A DNA stretch of 22,542 nt, from NCBI GenBank assembly GCA_036388295.1, contig DASVSC010000054.1:1-22542 (forward strand). Direction: 5' to 3'. Source of the stretch: RYN-431 sp036388295 (lineage in GTDB: Bacteria > Planctomycetota > Phycisphaerae > Tepidisphaerales > Tepidisphaeraceae). Shown here piece after piece: positions 1 to 10,029 of the stretch. The notes beneath the pieces are model-generated. The model worked only from the letters and a program-made list of their open reading frames with translations. It was not told the origin of the DNA and made no database searches. Position 1 is the first letter of the stretch. Each line of letters begins with the position of its first letter. The position numbers and the translations under genes are program-made.

Positions 1-29
1 GGCTCACCACGCGCCGGCCGCGCCATCGC

Positions 30-1499
30 TTAGTAGGTCATGCCGGCATCGGATTCCAGGTGGTAGCCCTGTTCGCCGTGCTGCGTGATGTCGAGGCCTT
101 CGGCCTCTTCTTCGGCCGAAACGCGGACGCCGACGATCAGGTCGACGACCTTCAGCAGGATCAGCGAGCCGACGATGGCGAACACGTACGTGATGCCAGT
201 GGCGATCAACTGGTTGATCAGGGCGTTGCCGCCTTCCAGCAGGCCGGTCTTTTCGGTGTAGGTGCCGGGCAGGTTGACGGCCCCGACGGCGAAGACGCCG
301 GTCAAGATCGCGCCCAGGGTGCCGCCGACGCCGTGCACGCCGAAGGCGTCCAGGCTGTCGTCGTACTTCAAGGCATTCTTGACGATCGTGGCAGCAATCA
401 TGCAGATCACGCCGCCGAGCAGGCCCATGATCAGGGCGTACATCGGGGTGACGTAACCGGCGGCCGGCGTGATGACGACCAGGCCCGCGACGGCGCCGCT
501 GATGGCGCCTAGGACGGTCGGCTTGCCGGTCTTGATCCACTCGGCGAAGGCCCAGCCCAGGGCGGCGGTGGCGGCGGCGAAGTGGGTGGTCACGAAGGCG
601 TTGCTCGCCAGGCCGCCGGCGCTCAGGGCGCTACCGGCGTTGAAGCCGAACCAGCCGACCCACAGCAGGGCCGCACCGATGAAAGCCAGGACGACCGAGT
701 GCGGCGGCATCGGCGTCTTGCCGTAGCCGACACGACGGCCCAGGTACAGGGCGCAGACCAGGGCGCTGACGCCCGAGCTGATGTGGACGACCGTGCCGCC
801 GGCGAAGTCGAGGGCGGGGAAGTTCGGGCCGCCGGGGGTCGGCAGCCAGGCGTTCAGCAGGCCGCCCTTGCCCCACACCATGTGGGCCATCGGGCAGTAC
901 ACGATCAGCAGCCACAGCGTGCTGAAGATGATCATGGCGCTGAACTTCATGCGTTCGGCGTACGCGCCGCAGATAAGGGCGGGCGTGATGATCGCGAACA
1001 TGCCCTGGTAAACCATCCAGGTCGTGTGCGGGATCGTCGGGGCGTACTCGACGGGGTTGATGCCCACTTCGTTCAGGAAGGCGAACCGCAGGCCGCCGAT
1101 GTAGGGGCTGCCGACGTCGAAGCACAGGCTGTAGCCGACGAGCGCCCAGACGACGGTGACGATCGCCATCAGGATGAACGACTGCATCATCGTCGCCAGC
1201 ACGTTCTTGCGACGGACCAGGCCGCCGTAGAACAGGGCCAGCGCGGGGCCGGTCATCATGAGCACGAGGGCCGAGCTGGTCAGCATCCAGGCGGTGTCGC
1301 CACTGCTGATCTTGGCGGCATCGGCCGCGATATCGACGGGCGCGATGCCGTCGGCGGCGGCGGCCGGCTCGGTGGTCGCTTCGGCGGTCGGGGCCGTGGT
1401 GGGCGACTCATTGGCCGGCTGGGCGAACGTAGTCGCCGCCAGCAGGGTCAGGGTGCAGAGCACCAGCCAAATACAGTTCTTGCGAAGGAGAGAGAGCAT
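30..1499 (-). CDS. amtB: Amt-family ammonium transporter
   Basis: Inner-membrane channel that takes up ammonium/ammonia for nitrogen assimilation. The 489-residue product has a signal peptide-like N-terminus (about 1-26), then an Ala/Thr/Pro-rich linker (about 27-60), then an 11-helix Amt core. The core starts around residue 68, with the FYGGLVRRKN motif at 90-99. The twin pore histidines are visible: H239 in GGTVVHISSG and H389 in FGVHGVGG, matching H168 and H318 of E. coli AmtB. The acidic tail after residue 460 is cytoplasmic. I chose the ATG at 1499 because AAAGGAA lies just upstream and the signal peptide begins there; the frame stays open upstream to 1724 but that part has no Amt-like sequence. 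No glnB/glnK is visible in the window, though one could lie beyond position 1. It diverges from the two-component pair at 1774. Family assignment is secure. Confidence 0.96.
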   Translation of the reverse strand: MLSLLRKNCIWLVLCTLTLLAATTFAQPANESPTTAPTAEATTEPAAAADGIAPVDIAADAAKISSGDTAWMLTSSALVLMMTGPALALFYGGLVRRKNVLATMMQSFILMAIVTVVWALVGYSLCFDVGSPYIGGLRFAFLNEVGINPVEYAPTIPHTTWMVYQGMFAIITPALICGAYAERMKFSAMIIFSTLWLLIVYCPMAHMVWGKGGLLNAWLPTPGGPNFPALDFAGGTVVHISSGVSALVCALYLGRRVGYGKTPMPPHSVVLAFIGAALLWVGWFGFNAGSALSAGGLASNAFVTTHFAAATAALGWAFAEWIKTGKPTVLGAISGAVAGLVVITPAAGYVTPMYALIMGLLGGVICMIAATIVKNALKYDDSLDAFGVHGVGGTLGAILTGVFAVGAVNLPGTYTEKTGLLEGGNALINQLIATGITYVFAIVGSLILLKVVDLIVGVRVSAEEEAEGLDITQHGEQGYHLESDAGMTY

Positions 1500-1702
1500 C
1501 GCGTTCCTTTGTGAAATGCCACGGGCGACCGATAAAGCCGGCAGGCGTCGTGCCGCTTTCTTCCTCGGCCGGTGGTGACGGCGTCGGGCGAAAGTGGACA
1601 GGGCAGGCACAGGTCTTTTTATCGGCCGGCCCTCAGGCGGGTCAGCCAGCACGAGACACGGACTGGTCGGTTGAGAGAGGAATACGACATTCGGGGCTGT
1701 CG

Positions 1703-1749
1703 TCGCAATCGGGCCGATTCGCAATCTGCGAGTAGGTAACTATCCTACT
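1703..1749. promoter_or_regulatory. Stacked inverted repeats, candidate operator
   Basis: Three short perfect dyads lie in a row in the spacer between amtB and the sensor kinase: AATCGG-G-CCGATT (1707-1719), TCGCA-ATC-TGCGA (1719-1731) and AGTAGG-TAACTAT-CCTACT (1731-1749). TCGCAATC also occurs twice as a direct repeat (1703-1710 and 1719-1726), 16 nt apart. Symmetric sites of this size suit a dimeric regulator such as the LuxR-type response regulator encoded just downstream. That link is inference. Confidence 0.45.
1718..1746 (+). promoter_or_regulatory. Candidate promoter of the two-component operon
   Basis: TTCGCA (1718-1723) and TATCCT (1741-1746) are separated by exactly 17 nt, each matching 4 of 6 consensus bases. 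The inverted repeats at 1703-1749 overlap both boxes. Weak on sequence alone. Confidence 0.3.
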
Positions 1750-1773
1750 GCCCACCAACCGCGTCCGCGCCGC

Positions 1774-2829
1774 ATGAATGAACTGACGATCCGATCCGAT
1801 GACATCGACGCCCCCGCCCCGTCGCCCAAGGAGGCCGGCCGCAGTGTCGTCGCCCCTTATGTGCTCGGTTTCGTGCTGATCATTGCCGCGCACGGCGTTT
1901 GGGTAATGCTGCGGACGCCGTCGGTGCCGGCCGCTTACTCCGTACTGGTCGCCGCCGTCGTGCTGACCGCGCTGTACGGTGGCTACGGCCCGGCGCTGCT
2001 GGTAACGACCTTGGCGAGCCTGGACCTGACGAGCGTGTTCGGCACCACCATCCGCAACCCGGCCACCACCGGCGATTCGACGCTGATCGTCACTTGCTCC
2101 GCCGCCGCCCTGCTCAGCGGCGCGCTGCGCCGCCCGCGCAACAGCGCCACGCGCACGCCGGCCGATCATGAACTGCTCGCCGTCGCCGAGCGCGAGCGGC
2201 AGCGTATCGGCCATGACCTACACGACGGGCTCGGGCAGGAACTGACTGGCATCTCCATGCTCGTGCGGGCGCTGGCCGAGCGGCTGCGGGCCGAAGGGTC
2301 AGCGACGACCGAACAGGCCGAGCAATTGTCCGGCCTCATCCGCGATTCGGTCCGCCACGCGCAAGATTTGGCCCACGGTTTGTCCCCGGTCGATTTGCAG
2401 GAAAACGATTTGCCGCTCGGCCTGCGGCGTCTGTGCGAGCGCACGGCCCGTTTGCCGAACGTCATGTGCGCTTTCGTCGACCGCGGCCGCTGCGCCGTCA
2501 GCCCCGGGGCGGCCGTGCATTTGTACCGCATCGCCCAGGAAGCCACCGGCAACGCCATGCGGCACGGCCGGGCACGGAACATTGTTGTTAGCCTGAACGC
2601 CACCGACATGGGCCTCACGCTCCGTGTCGCCGACGACGGCCTCGGCTTCGTGCCGCAGGACGTTTCCACCGGCCTGGGCCTGCGCCTGATGGAACACCGC
2701 GCCGCGGCCATCGGCGGCTCGCTGCACGTCGAGGGGCGCGGGTCGGGCGGCACGATCGTCACCTGCCGCGTGCCCTTGCGACGCGACCACCGTCACGCCA
2801 CCGATCGCACGGGGGCCGACAGTGGCTGA
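1774..2829 (+). CDS. Membrane sensor histidine kinase, HisKA_3 (NarX/DesK) type
   Basis: Sensor kinase expected to phosphorylate the response regulator encoded immediately downstream. In the 351 residues, about 25-120 form hydrophobic helices that read as a compact membrane domain resembling the DUF4118 type, with no large periplasmic loop. A HisKA_3 dimerisation/phosphoacceptor helix follows, with ERQRIGHDLHDGLGQ at 141-155 and H150 as the likely phosphorylated histidine. The HATPase_c domain has an N-box (EATGNAMRHG, 256-265), DDGLG at 287-291 and a GLGLRLMEHR G-box from about 300. Its 3' end overlaps the response regulator by 8 bp, so the two are co-transcribed and probably coupled. No clear Shine-Dalgarno precedes the ATG. 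The signal sensed is unknown. Divergence from amtB suggests, but does not show, a nitrogen role. Confidence 0.93.
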   Translation: MNELTIRSDDIDAPAPSPKEAGRSVVAPYVLGFVLIIAAHGVWVMLRTPSVPAAYSVLVAAVVLTALYGGYGPALLVTTLASLDLTSVFGTTIRNPATTGDSTLIVTCSAAALLSGALRRPRNSATRTPADHELLAVAERERQRIGHDLHDGLGQELTGISMLVRALAERLRAEGSATTEQAEQLSGLIRDSVRHAQDLAHGLSPVDLQENDLPLGLRRLCERTARLPNVMCAFVDRGRCAVSPGAAVHLYRIAQEATGNAMRHGRARNIVVSLNATDMGLTLRVADDGLGFVPQDVSTGLGLRLMEHRAAAIGGSLHVEGRGSGGTIVTCRVPLRRDHRHATDRTGADSG

Positions 2830-3508
2830 TCGCACAGCGGTGTTGCTGGTCGACGACCACCCGGTCCTCCGCGCGGGCCTCGCGCGTCTGCTCGAAGGCG
2901 AACCCGATTTGATCGTCTGCGGCGAAGCGGAAAACGCCGAAACCGCCCTCGCCGCCGCCGACCGACTGCGGCCCGCACTGGCCGTGGTCGACTTATCCAT
3001 GCACGGCCAGAGCAGCATCGAGTTGATACGCCGGTTGCGAACAAATCATCCGGAGTTGCGTGTGCTGGTGCTCTCCATGCACGACGAAAGCACCTGGGCC
3101 GCCCGCGTGTTGCAGGCCGGCGCGTCGGGGTACGTGATGAAACAGGACGACCCGAAGGTGCTAATCGACCGCATCCGCCAGGTCTTGCGCGGCGAGACGG
3201 CCGTCAGCCCCGCTATTGCCGCGACGCTGCTGCGTGAACTCACCTGGGGCCGCAATCCCGCCAAGCCGGCCGTCGGCGAAGACCGCCTCGGCGACCGCGA
3301 ACAGCAGGTCCTGCGCCTGCTCGGCCAGGGCAAATCGACCCGCGAGATCGCCGCCGATCTGCACATCAGCGTGAAAACCGTCGACGCCCACCGCGAGCAC
3401 ATCAAACAAAAGCTCGGCCTGAGTTCTGCGGCGGAATTGATTCGGTACGCCGTGCTGAAAGTCGAGCGCGACCCGTCGCCGGGCGGTATGAAAAGCGACT
3501 TGTTGTAG
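2822..3508 (+). CDS. NarL/LuxR-family response regulator
   Basis: DNA-binding response regulator partner of the upstream kinase. The 228 residues hold a receiver domain with the acidic pair D11/D12, phosphoacceptor D57 (AVVDLSM), switch residue S85 and K107. A GerE/LuxR helix-turn-helix follows at about 156-211 (LGDREQQVLRLL ... TREIAADLHISVKTVDAH). The GTG start at 2822 lies inside the last codons of the kinase gene, giving an 8-bp overlap typical of translational coupling. It ends 13 bp before the convergent sugar-phosphate transferase gene. The inverted repeats upstream of the kinase are natural candidates for its own binding sites, which would mean autoregulation and possibly control of the divergent amtB. 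Targets are not determined by the sequence. Confidence 0.95.
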   Translation: MADRTAVLLVDDHPVLRAGLARLLEGEPDLIVCGEAENAETALAAADRLRPALAVVDLSMHGQSSIELIRRLRTNHPELRVLVLSMHDESTWAARVLQAGASGYVMKQDDPKVLIDRIRQVLRGETAVSPAIAATLLRELTWGRNPAKPAVGEDRLGDREQQVLRLLGQGKSTREIAADLHISVKTVDAHREHIKQKLGLSSAAELIRYAVLKVERDPSPGGMKSDLL

Positions 3509-3521
3509 CGGCGATTGCGGG

Positions 3522-4844
3522 TCAGACGTCGAGCACGGGTTGGTCTTTGCGGACTTCCAGCACGCCGTCGAGATTGTGCTGGTCGACGCCCGCCGTCGAG
3601 CCGCCGCCGGCGAGGTTGGTTGTTGTCGTCACCACGTCGCGTTCGTGGACCATGCCCATCTTGTACGCCGCGACGATGATCGAGCCGAACAGCACCATGT
3701 AAAACGCCAGGGCGTAGCGCGTGCGGACGTAGACCATGCCGATGCCGCACAGGACGAAGAACAGCGTCAGGGCGTAGCTGATGAGCACGGCCTGCTTCAC
3801 CGTGAGGCCGCGCTGCACCAACTGGTGATGAAAGTGGTGCCGGTCGGCGGAGAAGAACGGACGGCCGGCGACGTAGCGGCGGGCGAACGCCAAGCCCGTG
3901 TCCAGCACCGGCAAGGCGAACATCACCATGCCCGCCAGCAGCCACTTGGCGTTCAGTTCGCCCAGGAGCAGGATCATCAGGGCACAGAAAAAGCCCAGAA
4001 ACATGCTGCCGGCGTCGCCCATGAAGATGCTGGCGGGGTTGAAGTTGTACGGCACGAAGCCGAGGATCGCGCCGAGAAGGGCTATGGCCACGGCGATGCG
4101 GACGCCCTCGCGGTTCACGAACTCGCCGAGTGACGCCAGGCTGATGAATGCCCCCTGCTGCTGCGCGATGATGACGGCGAGGAACAAGAAGCCGGCGGCG
4201 ATGATCGCGGTCACGCCGCCGCACAAGCCGTCGAGGCCGTCCATCAGGTTCGACGCGTTGCAGCAGAAGATCACCAGCCCCAGTGCCATCAGGCTGCTGG
4301 TGGTGTAGCTGACGATCGTGCTTACGCCCGCGGGCACGGTGAAGCCGCTGTAGGCGTCGACCCGCACGATCACGTTATTGACGAAGGCGCTGGTCACGGT
4401 GGCCCCGATGCCGGACGTCAGCAGCAGCACCGCCGCCAGCACCTGGCCGGCGATTTTGATTCGCGGCGCGATGTGCCGCGTATCGTCCCACAGGCCCAGC
4501 AGCATCACGACAAAGGCCGCCACGATAATCGCCAGCGGCACACGCACGCGGTCGTCCACGCCCGGCAGCAGGTGATGGATCGTGACGAACTGCGTCATCG
4601 CCATCCCCGCCAGCCAGCCCAGAAACACCGCCACACCGCCCAAATACGCCACCGGCTGCGTGTGCAGCTTGCGCACCAGGTCGGGCTTGTCGACGATGTT
4701 GTAGTAGATGGCGACCGACCGCATCACCGGCGTGAACAGAAACGCCACGATGAACGCCACATAAAACACGTACACGTACGGCGACAACGCCTGATCGGCG
4801 CTAATCGCCTCTTTCATCACCTCGAACGGCTGGCTGGTCGGCAT
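3522..4844 (-). CDS. WecA/TagO-type undecaprenyl-phosphate sugar-1-phosphate transferase
   Basis: Polytopic membrane enzyme of the MraY/WecA superfamily. It moves a HexNAc-1-phosphate from a UDP-sugar to undecaprenyl phosphate, the first step of many envelope polysaccharide pathways. Catalytic motifs in the 440 residues are all present: WDD at 119-121, NASNLMDGLDGL at 196-207 (the NxxNxxDGxDGL signature), FMGDAGS at 274-280 and the HHFHH cluster at 336-340. The histidine cluster favours the WecA/TagO branch over MraY. Ten or more hydrophobic segments are apparent. The C-terminus (about 400-440) is polar and not part of the core. The ATG at 4844 has no good Shine-Dalgarno; the next in-frame ATG is at 4817, so the start is uncertain. 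No glycan-synthesis neighbours are visible, so the pathway served is unknown. Confidence 0.9.
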   Translation of the reverse strand: MPTSQPFEVMKEAISADQALSPYVYVFYVAFIVAFLFTPVMRSVAIYYNIVDKPDLVRKLHTQPVAYLGGVAVFLGWLAGMAMTQFVTIHHLLPGVDDRVRVPLAIIVAAFVVMLLGLWDDTRHIAPRIKIAGQVLAAVLLLTSGIGATVTSAFVNNVIVRVDAYSGFTVPAGVSTIVSYTTSSLMALGLVIFCCNASNLMDGLDGLCGGVTAIIAAGFLFLAVIIAQQQGAFISLASLGEFVNREGVRIAVAIALLGAILGFVPYNFNPASIFMGDAGSMFLGFFCALMILLLGELNAKWLLAGMVMFALPVLDTGLAFARRYVAGRPFFSADRHHFHHQLVQRGLTVKQAVLISYALTLFFVLCGIGMVYVRTRYALAFYMVLFGSIIVAAYKMGMVHERDVVTTTTNLAGGGSTAGVDQHNLDGVLEVRKDQPVLDV

Positions 4845-5000
4845 GGGGTTCGCTTAGCTTACCCGCGCGATGGCGAGCGTGCACGAACGAGGTGTCGGGA
4901 CGAGAGGGCAAGCCCGCCAGCTGCCTCGGGGCGACGCCAATTGACACTATCGGACCCTCTGCCGCAGGGCATTTCGCTGTCCCGCGGGCCCTGAATCCGC

Positions 5001-5006
5001 TAGAAT
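5001..5006 (+). promoter_or_regulatory. Candidate -10 box for dnaG
   Basis: TAGAAT fits the TANNNT form seen before other genes here. It would place transcription start near 5013 and give dnaG a leader of about 85 nt. No convincing -35 is visible. A TTGACA at 4941 is too far upstream to pair with it. Confidence 0.3.
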
Positions 5007-5097
5007 AGAGTCGTTCTGACCACAACACGGGAACCGGGCACGGATCGCCTGGTGATTCTGCAAGGACGCCGGGGCGTCTCGCGGTCGATTCTTGCAC

Positions 5098-6945
5098 ATG
5101 AACGGTCCGACTCCATCTTCTTCCAATGGCCTGGACGGCAAGACGCTGGTCCTGCAGGCGGCCGACCTGGTCCAGCTGATCGGCCAGACCGTCAAGCTGA
5201 CCAAACGCGGCAACAGCTACATCGGCCTCTGCCCGTTCCACAGCGAAAAGTCGCCGTCGTTTAACGTTCATCCCGACAAAGGCTTCTACCACTGCTTCGG
5301 CTGCAAGAAGTCCGGCAATGCGATCGACTTCGTCATCGAACGCGACCGCCTGGAGTTCAAAGACGCCCTGCGGCAGTTGGCTGACCTTTATCACATCGAA
5401 CTGCCGCGCGGCGGGGGCAACCGCGAGGCGGCCGGGCTGAAGCAGTCGCTGCTCGACGCCTGCAGCGCGGCCGCCACGTTCTTCGAACAGAACCTGCAAC
5501 ACGCACAGCGCGGCCAAGCCGCCCGTGACTACCTGGCGAAGCGCGGGTTCAACGACGAAACGATTAAGCGCTTCCGCATCGGCCTGGCCCCCGACGGCTG
5601 GGACAACCTGGCCACCTCGCCACTGATGAAGAAGTTTCAGCCCAATCTGCTTTTGCAGGCCGGCCTGCTGAAGCCGCCCCGTGACAACGGCGGCCGGCCG
5701 TACGACACGTTCCGCCACCGGCTGATGTTCCCCATCCGCGACGAAGCCGGCCGGGTGATCGCCTTCGGCGGCCGGGTGATGCCCGGCAATGACAGCCCGG
5801 CGAAATACCTCAACAGCCCCGAAACGCCGTTATTCAGCAAGTCGAAGGTCGCTTACGGCCTCGACCTGGGCCGCCAGAAGATCGTCGAGACCAAAACTGT
5901 CGCCGTCGTCGAAGGCTACACCGACGTCGTGATGGCCCACCAGTTCGGCGCCAGCAACGTCATCAGCGTCCTCGGCACGGCCCTGACGGAGCAGCACGTC
6001 AACCTGCTTCGCCGCTTTGCCAGCCGAATCGTCCTGTTGTTTGATGGCGACGCCGCGGGTGATCTGGCCGTTCAGAGGGCGCTGGAGTTGTTCCTGACCC
6101 AGCCCATCGAAATCGGCATTGCCACCTTGCCGGATGGCGTCGACCCGGACGAATACCTGCTCCAGAACGGCGTGGCCGCGTTCGACCAGATGCTGGCCAA
6201 GGCCGAGGACGCGCTGTCTTTCCAATGGCGGCAGCTGTTCCGCGAACTGCAGGCGAACGAGAATGACTCCACCGCCCGCGCCAAGGCGGTCGAGTCCTAT
6301 CTGCAACGCCTCAGCGACGCCCGCGGCAGCGGCCCCGTCGACCCGATCCGCTGGGGGGCAATCCTGGCCCGCGTTGCCAAAGTGACGCAGATTCCCGCCG
6401 ACGACCTGAACCGCCGCTTCCGCGTCGCCCGACCCGCCTTTCAGCGGCCGGCTCAACATAATTCCGCCGGAGCGGTAAATAATTCCGCGCCCGCCCGGCC
6501 CCGCGTGCCCGCCGCCCGCGAGGCGGCCGAACGCTGGATCCTCGGCGGCCTGCTGCACCGTCCGTCGGCGTGGCAGGACGTGCAGCAAGTCATTGACATT
6601 GATGACTTTATGTCCGAATCGCTTCGCCCCCTGGCGGAATGGTACTGGGACCACCAACGCAACGAGGGCGAGCCCGATCTGGCCGAGGTGATTGCGTTGC
6701 TGGATTCGGGTCCGTTAAAAACCCTCGTGATCGAATTGGCCAGCGAGGCCGAAGCGATGAATAATCCGCAGACCCTGGCAGACGGAGTCGGTTTCATCCG
6801 CCGGGCCAAGGAACTGCAAGCCCAGAGCAAACTCAGCGGGCAGCTGCGGCGTAGTAAAGAAGAACGTCTCGGCGACGACTTCGAAATCGACGCCCTGCAG
6901 AAATTGCAGGATGCGACGCGGGTACGGTCCGCGGAGCACAATTGA
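5098..6945 (+). CDS. dnaG: DNA primase
   Basis: Makes RNA primers at the replication fork in partnership with the replicative helicase DnaB. The 615-residue protein has the full bacterial layout. An N-terminal CHC2 zinc-binding domain carries C45/H48 and C66/C69 (CPFH ... CFGC). A TOPRIM catalytic core follows, with E272 in VVEGYTDVV and D316/D318 in LFDGDAAGD. A helical C-terminal region (about 450-615) corresponds to the DnaB-interaction part. Length is normal for DnaG. I start it at the ATG at 5098; a TTG two codons earlier (5092) is possible, and neither has a clear Shine-Dalgarno. The primary sigma factor gene follows 244 bp downstream, recalling the rpsU-dnaG-rpoD macromolecular synthesis operon, here without rpsU and with a wide spacer that could hold its own promoter. 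Confidence 0.97.
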   Translation: MNGPTPSSSNGLDGKTLVLQAADLVQLIGQTVKLTKRGNSYIGLCPFHSEKSPSFNVHPDKGFYHCFGCKKSGNAIDFVIERDRLEFKDALRQLADLYHIELPRGGGNREAAGLKQSLLDACSAAATFFEQNLQHAQRGQAARDYLAKRGFNDETIKRFRIGLAPDGWDNLATSPLMKKFQPNLLLQAGLLKPPRDNGGRPYDTFRHRLMFPIRDEAGRVIAFGGRVMPGNDSPAKYLNSPETPLFSKSKVAYGLDLGRQKIVETKTVAVVEGYTDVVMAHQFGASNVISVLGTALTEQHVNLLRRFASRIVLLFDGDAAGDLAVQRALELFLTQPIEIGIATLPDGVDPDEYLLQNGVAAFDQMLAKAEDALSFQWRQLFRELQANENDSTARAKAVESYLQRLSDARGSGPVDPIRWGAILARVAKVTQIPADDLNRRFRVARPAFQRPAQHNSAGAVNNSAPARPRVPAAREAAERWILGGLLHRPSAWQDVQQVIDIDDFMSESLRPLAEWYWDHQRNEGEPDLAEVIALLDSGPLKTLVIELASEAEAMNNPQTLADGVGFIRRAKELQAQSKLSGQLRRSKEERLGDDFEIDALQKLQDATRVRSAEHN

Positions 6946-6948
6946 ACG

Positions 6949-6954
6949 TATAAT
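6949..6954 (+). promoter_or_regulatory. Candidate -10 box for the sigma factor gene
   Basis: A perfect TATAAT begins 4 bases after the dnaG stop codon. It has no recognisable -35 at 16-19 nt. If used, it gives the sigma gene its own promoter and a leader of roughly 230 nt. Confidence 0.4.
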
Positions 6955-7189
6955 CTTTGGGCCGAACTCATGGCCCTACCGTCGTTTGTGTAGTAAAGAC
7001 TGATAGAGATTCCCAGTACCCACGGCGGGAGACCAAAAACGACCGAACGAACCCTTGCCACGAATCGAGCACGTCCAAACCAGCCGGGTACGGGTCCTTC
7101 GTCGACCCCCCGATGCACCCCTTTGGCGGCCCGCTCCGTGAAGAGCCAGTAATTCGATCGCGAACAAGATCTCCCGCTTCATAAAGAAC

Positions 7190-9049
<1,860 letters not shown>

Positions 9050-9061
9050 ACCCTTCACCGG

Positions 9062-9083
9062 CATGGCCGCTTCAGCGGCCATG
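9062..9083 (+). repeat. Hairpin after rpoD
   Basis: A perfect 9-bp stem, CATGGCCGC with GCGGCCATG, around a TTCA loop. It has no T-tract, so it is probably not a terminator by itself; it may block 3' exonucleases. GCGGCCATG recurs in the hairpin region at 20004-20012. Confidence 0.6.
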
Positions 9084-9104
9084 AACATCTTCGAAACGAC
9101 CCCG

Positions 9105-9135
9105 CCGGCGGCCCTCACGGGCCGCCGGTCTTTTT
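9105..9135 (+). terminator. Intrinsic terminator of the dnaG-rpoD unit
   Basis: A perfect 10-bp GC stem (9105-9114 with 9119-9128), a TCAC tetraloop, then T, C and five T. This is the most convincing Rho-independent terminator in the window. Confidence 0.9.
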
Positions 9136-9232
9136 GGTCGATCACCCACCGTCAGCGAACCTACCATCCACTCCCGCCCGGCAGTGCCGACACCCGTCGG
9201 CCGACCGGGCTGAACTTCGCCGAAGGATTTCC

Positions 9233-9667
9233 ATGCCCACTGCGTCCAACGACCCCGCCGTCACGATCAAAGACGTCTCCACCGAACACGCCGGCCACGT
9301 CCTGGCCGCCGCCGTCGCCAAATCGAAGGAGCTGAACCTGAAGATGAACGTCGCCGTGGTCGACGCCGGCGGCAATCTCAAGGCGTTCGTCCGCATGGAC
9401 GGCGCGTGGCTCGGCAGCATCGACATCGCCATCAAGAAAGCCCGCACCGCCCGCTACTTCGACATGCCCACCGGCGATCTAGGCAAGGCCAGCCAGCCCG
9501 ACGGGCCGTTGTACAACATCGAAGTCAGCAACGGCGGCCTGATTACCTTCCCCGGCGGCGTGCCGCTGAAGGACGCGGACGGCACGATCATCGGCGCGAT
9601 CGGCGTCAGCGGCTCGACCGTCGAAAACGACCACACCGTGGCGACCGCCGGCGCGGCCGCCAAGTAA
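9233..9667 (+). CDS. GlcG/HbpS-family protein
   Basis: Small single-domain protein of the GlcG/HbpS (haem_degrading, formerly DUF336) family. Members include the haem-binding HbpS of Streptomyces and GlcG of glycolate utilisation loci; most are uncharacterised. The 144 residues show the family blocks VAVVDAGGNLKAFVRMDG (40-57), GGVPL (108-112) with DADGTIIGAIGVSGST (114-129), and ENDHTVA near the C-terminus. No signal peptide is seen, so it should be cytoplasmic. The ATG at 9233 is supported by AAGGA about 7 nt upstream. It follows the rpoD terminator and lies 24 bp before a small basic protein gene with its own Shine-Dalgarno; the two may be co-transcribed. Ligand and partner cannot be told from the sequence. 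Confidence 0.85.
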   Translation: MPTASNDPAVTIKDVSTEHAGHVLAAAVAKSKELNLKMNVAVVDAGGNLKAFVRMDGAWLGSIDIAIKKARTARYFDMPTGDLGKASQPDGPLYNIEVSNGGLITFPGGVPLKDADGTIIGAIGVSGSTVENDHTVATAGAAAK

Positions 9668-9691
9668 CCCAGTCCTGGAAGGAGCGTTCCC

Positions 9692-10006
9692 ATGCCACGC
9701 GGCGATAAGTCGGCCTACACGGACAAGCAAAAACGCCAGGCCCAGCACATCGAAGAAAGCTACGAAAAGCGCGGCGTGCCGAAGGAAGAAGCCGAACGGC
9801 GCGCCTGGGCGACTGAAAACGCCATCAGCGGCGGCGGCAAGAAGAGTGGCAGCGGCCGGGGCAAAAAGACGAACAAGAAGCCGGCGAAGAAAGGCGGCGC
9901 GATCGGCGGATCCAAAGGCGGCAAAGCCAGCGCCGCCCGCCCCGCCGCGGCGAGGAAGAAGTCGGCCAAAAAGGCGGCCGCCACGCGGAAACGCAGCGCC
10001 AAGTAA
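9692..10006 (+). CDS. Small basic protein with histone H1-like tail
   Basis: This 104-residue protein has a conserved-looking N-terminal block (about 1-47, MPRGDKSAYTDKQKRQAQHI ... EEAERRAWATENAISGG). It resembles small proteins often labelled plasmid stabilisation proteins, a name with little experimental support. Residues about 48-104 are low-complexity Lys/Ala/Gly/Arg, including KKSAKKAAATRKRSAK, like bacterial histone H1-type nucleoid proteins. The net charge is strongly positive, so nucleic acid binding is likely; this is inference from composition. A strong Shine-Dalgarno (AAGGAG) precedes the ATG. Its stop lies 23 bp from the end of the convergent DUF4174 gene. I place no weight on a plasmid function, as nothing else plasmid-like is present. 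Confidence 0.8.
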   Translation: MPRGDKSAYTDKQKRQAQHIEESYEKRGVPKEEAERRAWATENAISGGGKKSGSGRGKKTNKKPAKKGGAIGGSKGGKASAARPAAARKKSAKKAAATRKRSAK

Positions 10007-10029
10007 CGCGTTCGCGCTTCGGCCTCGAA

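Noticed and set aside
1..29. Start of another gene downstream of amtB on the minus strand
   Set aside because: An ATG-like triplet exists on the minus strand but only about 25 bases are visible, too few to support a gene.
582..1514. A 310-codon open frame antisense to amtB
   Set aside because: Low-complexity Arg/Gln/Gly/Ala product without domain motifs; produced by GC-skewed codon positions of amtB.
4941..4946. TTGACA as a -35 box for dnaG
   Set aside because: No -10 at 15-19 nt downstream, and the TAGAAT at 5001 is 54 nt away.
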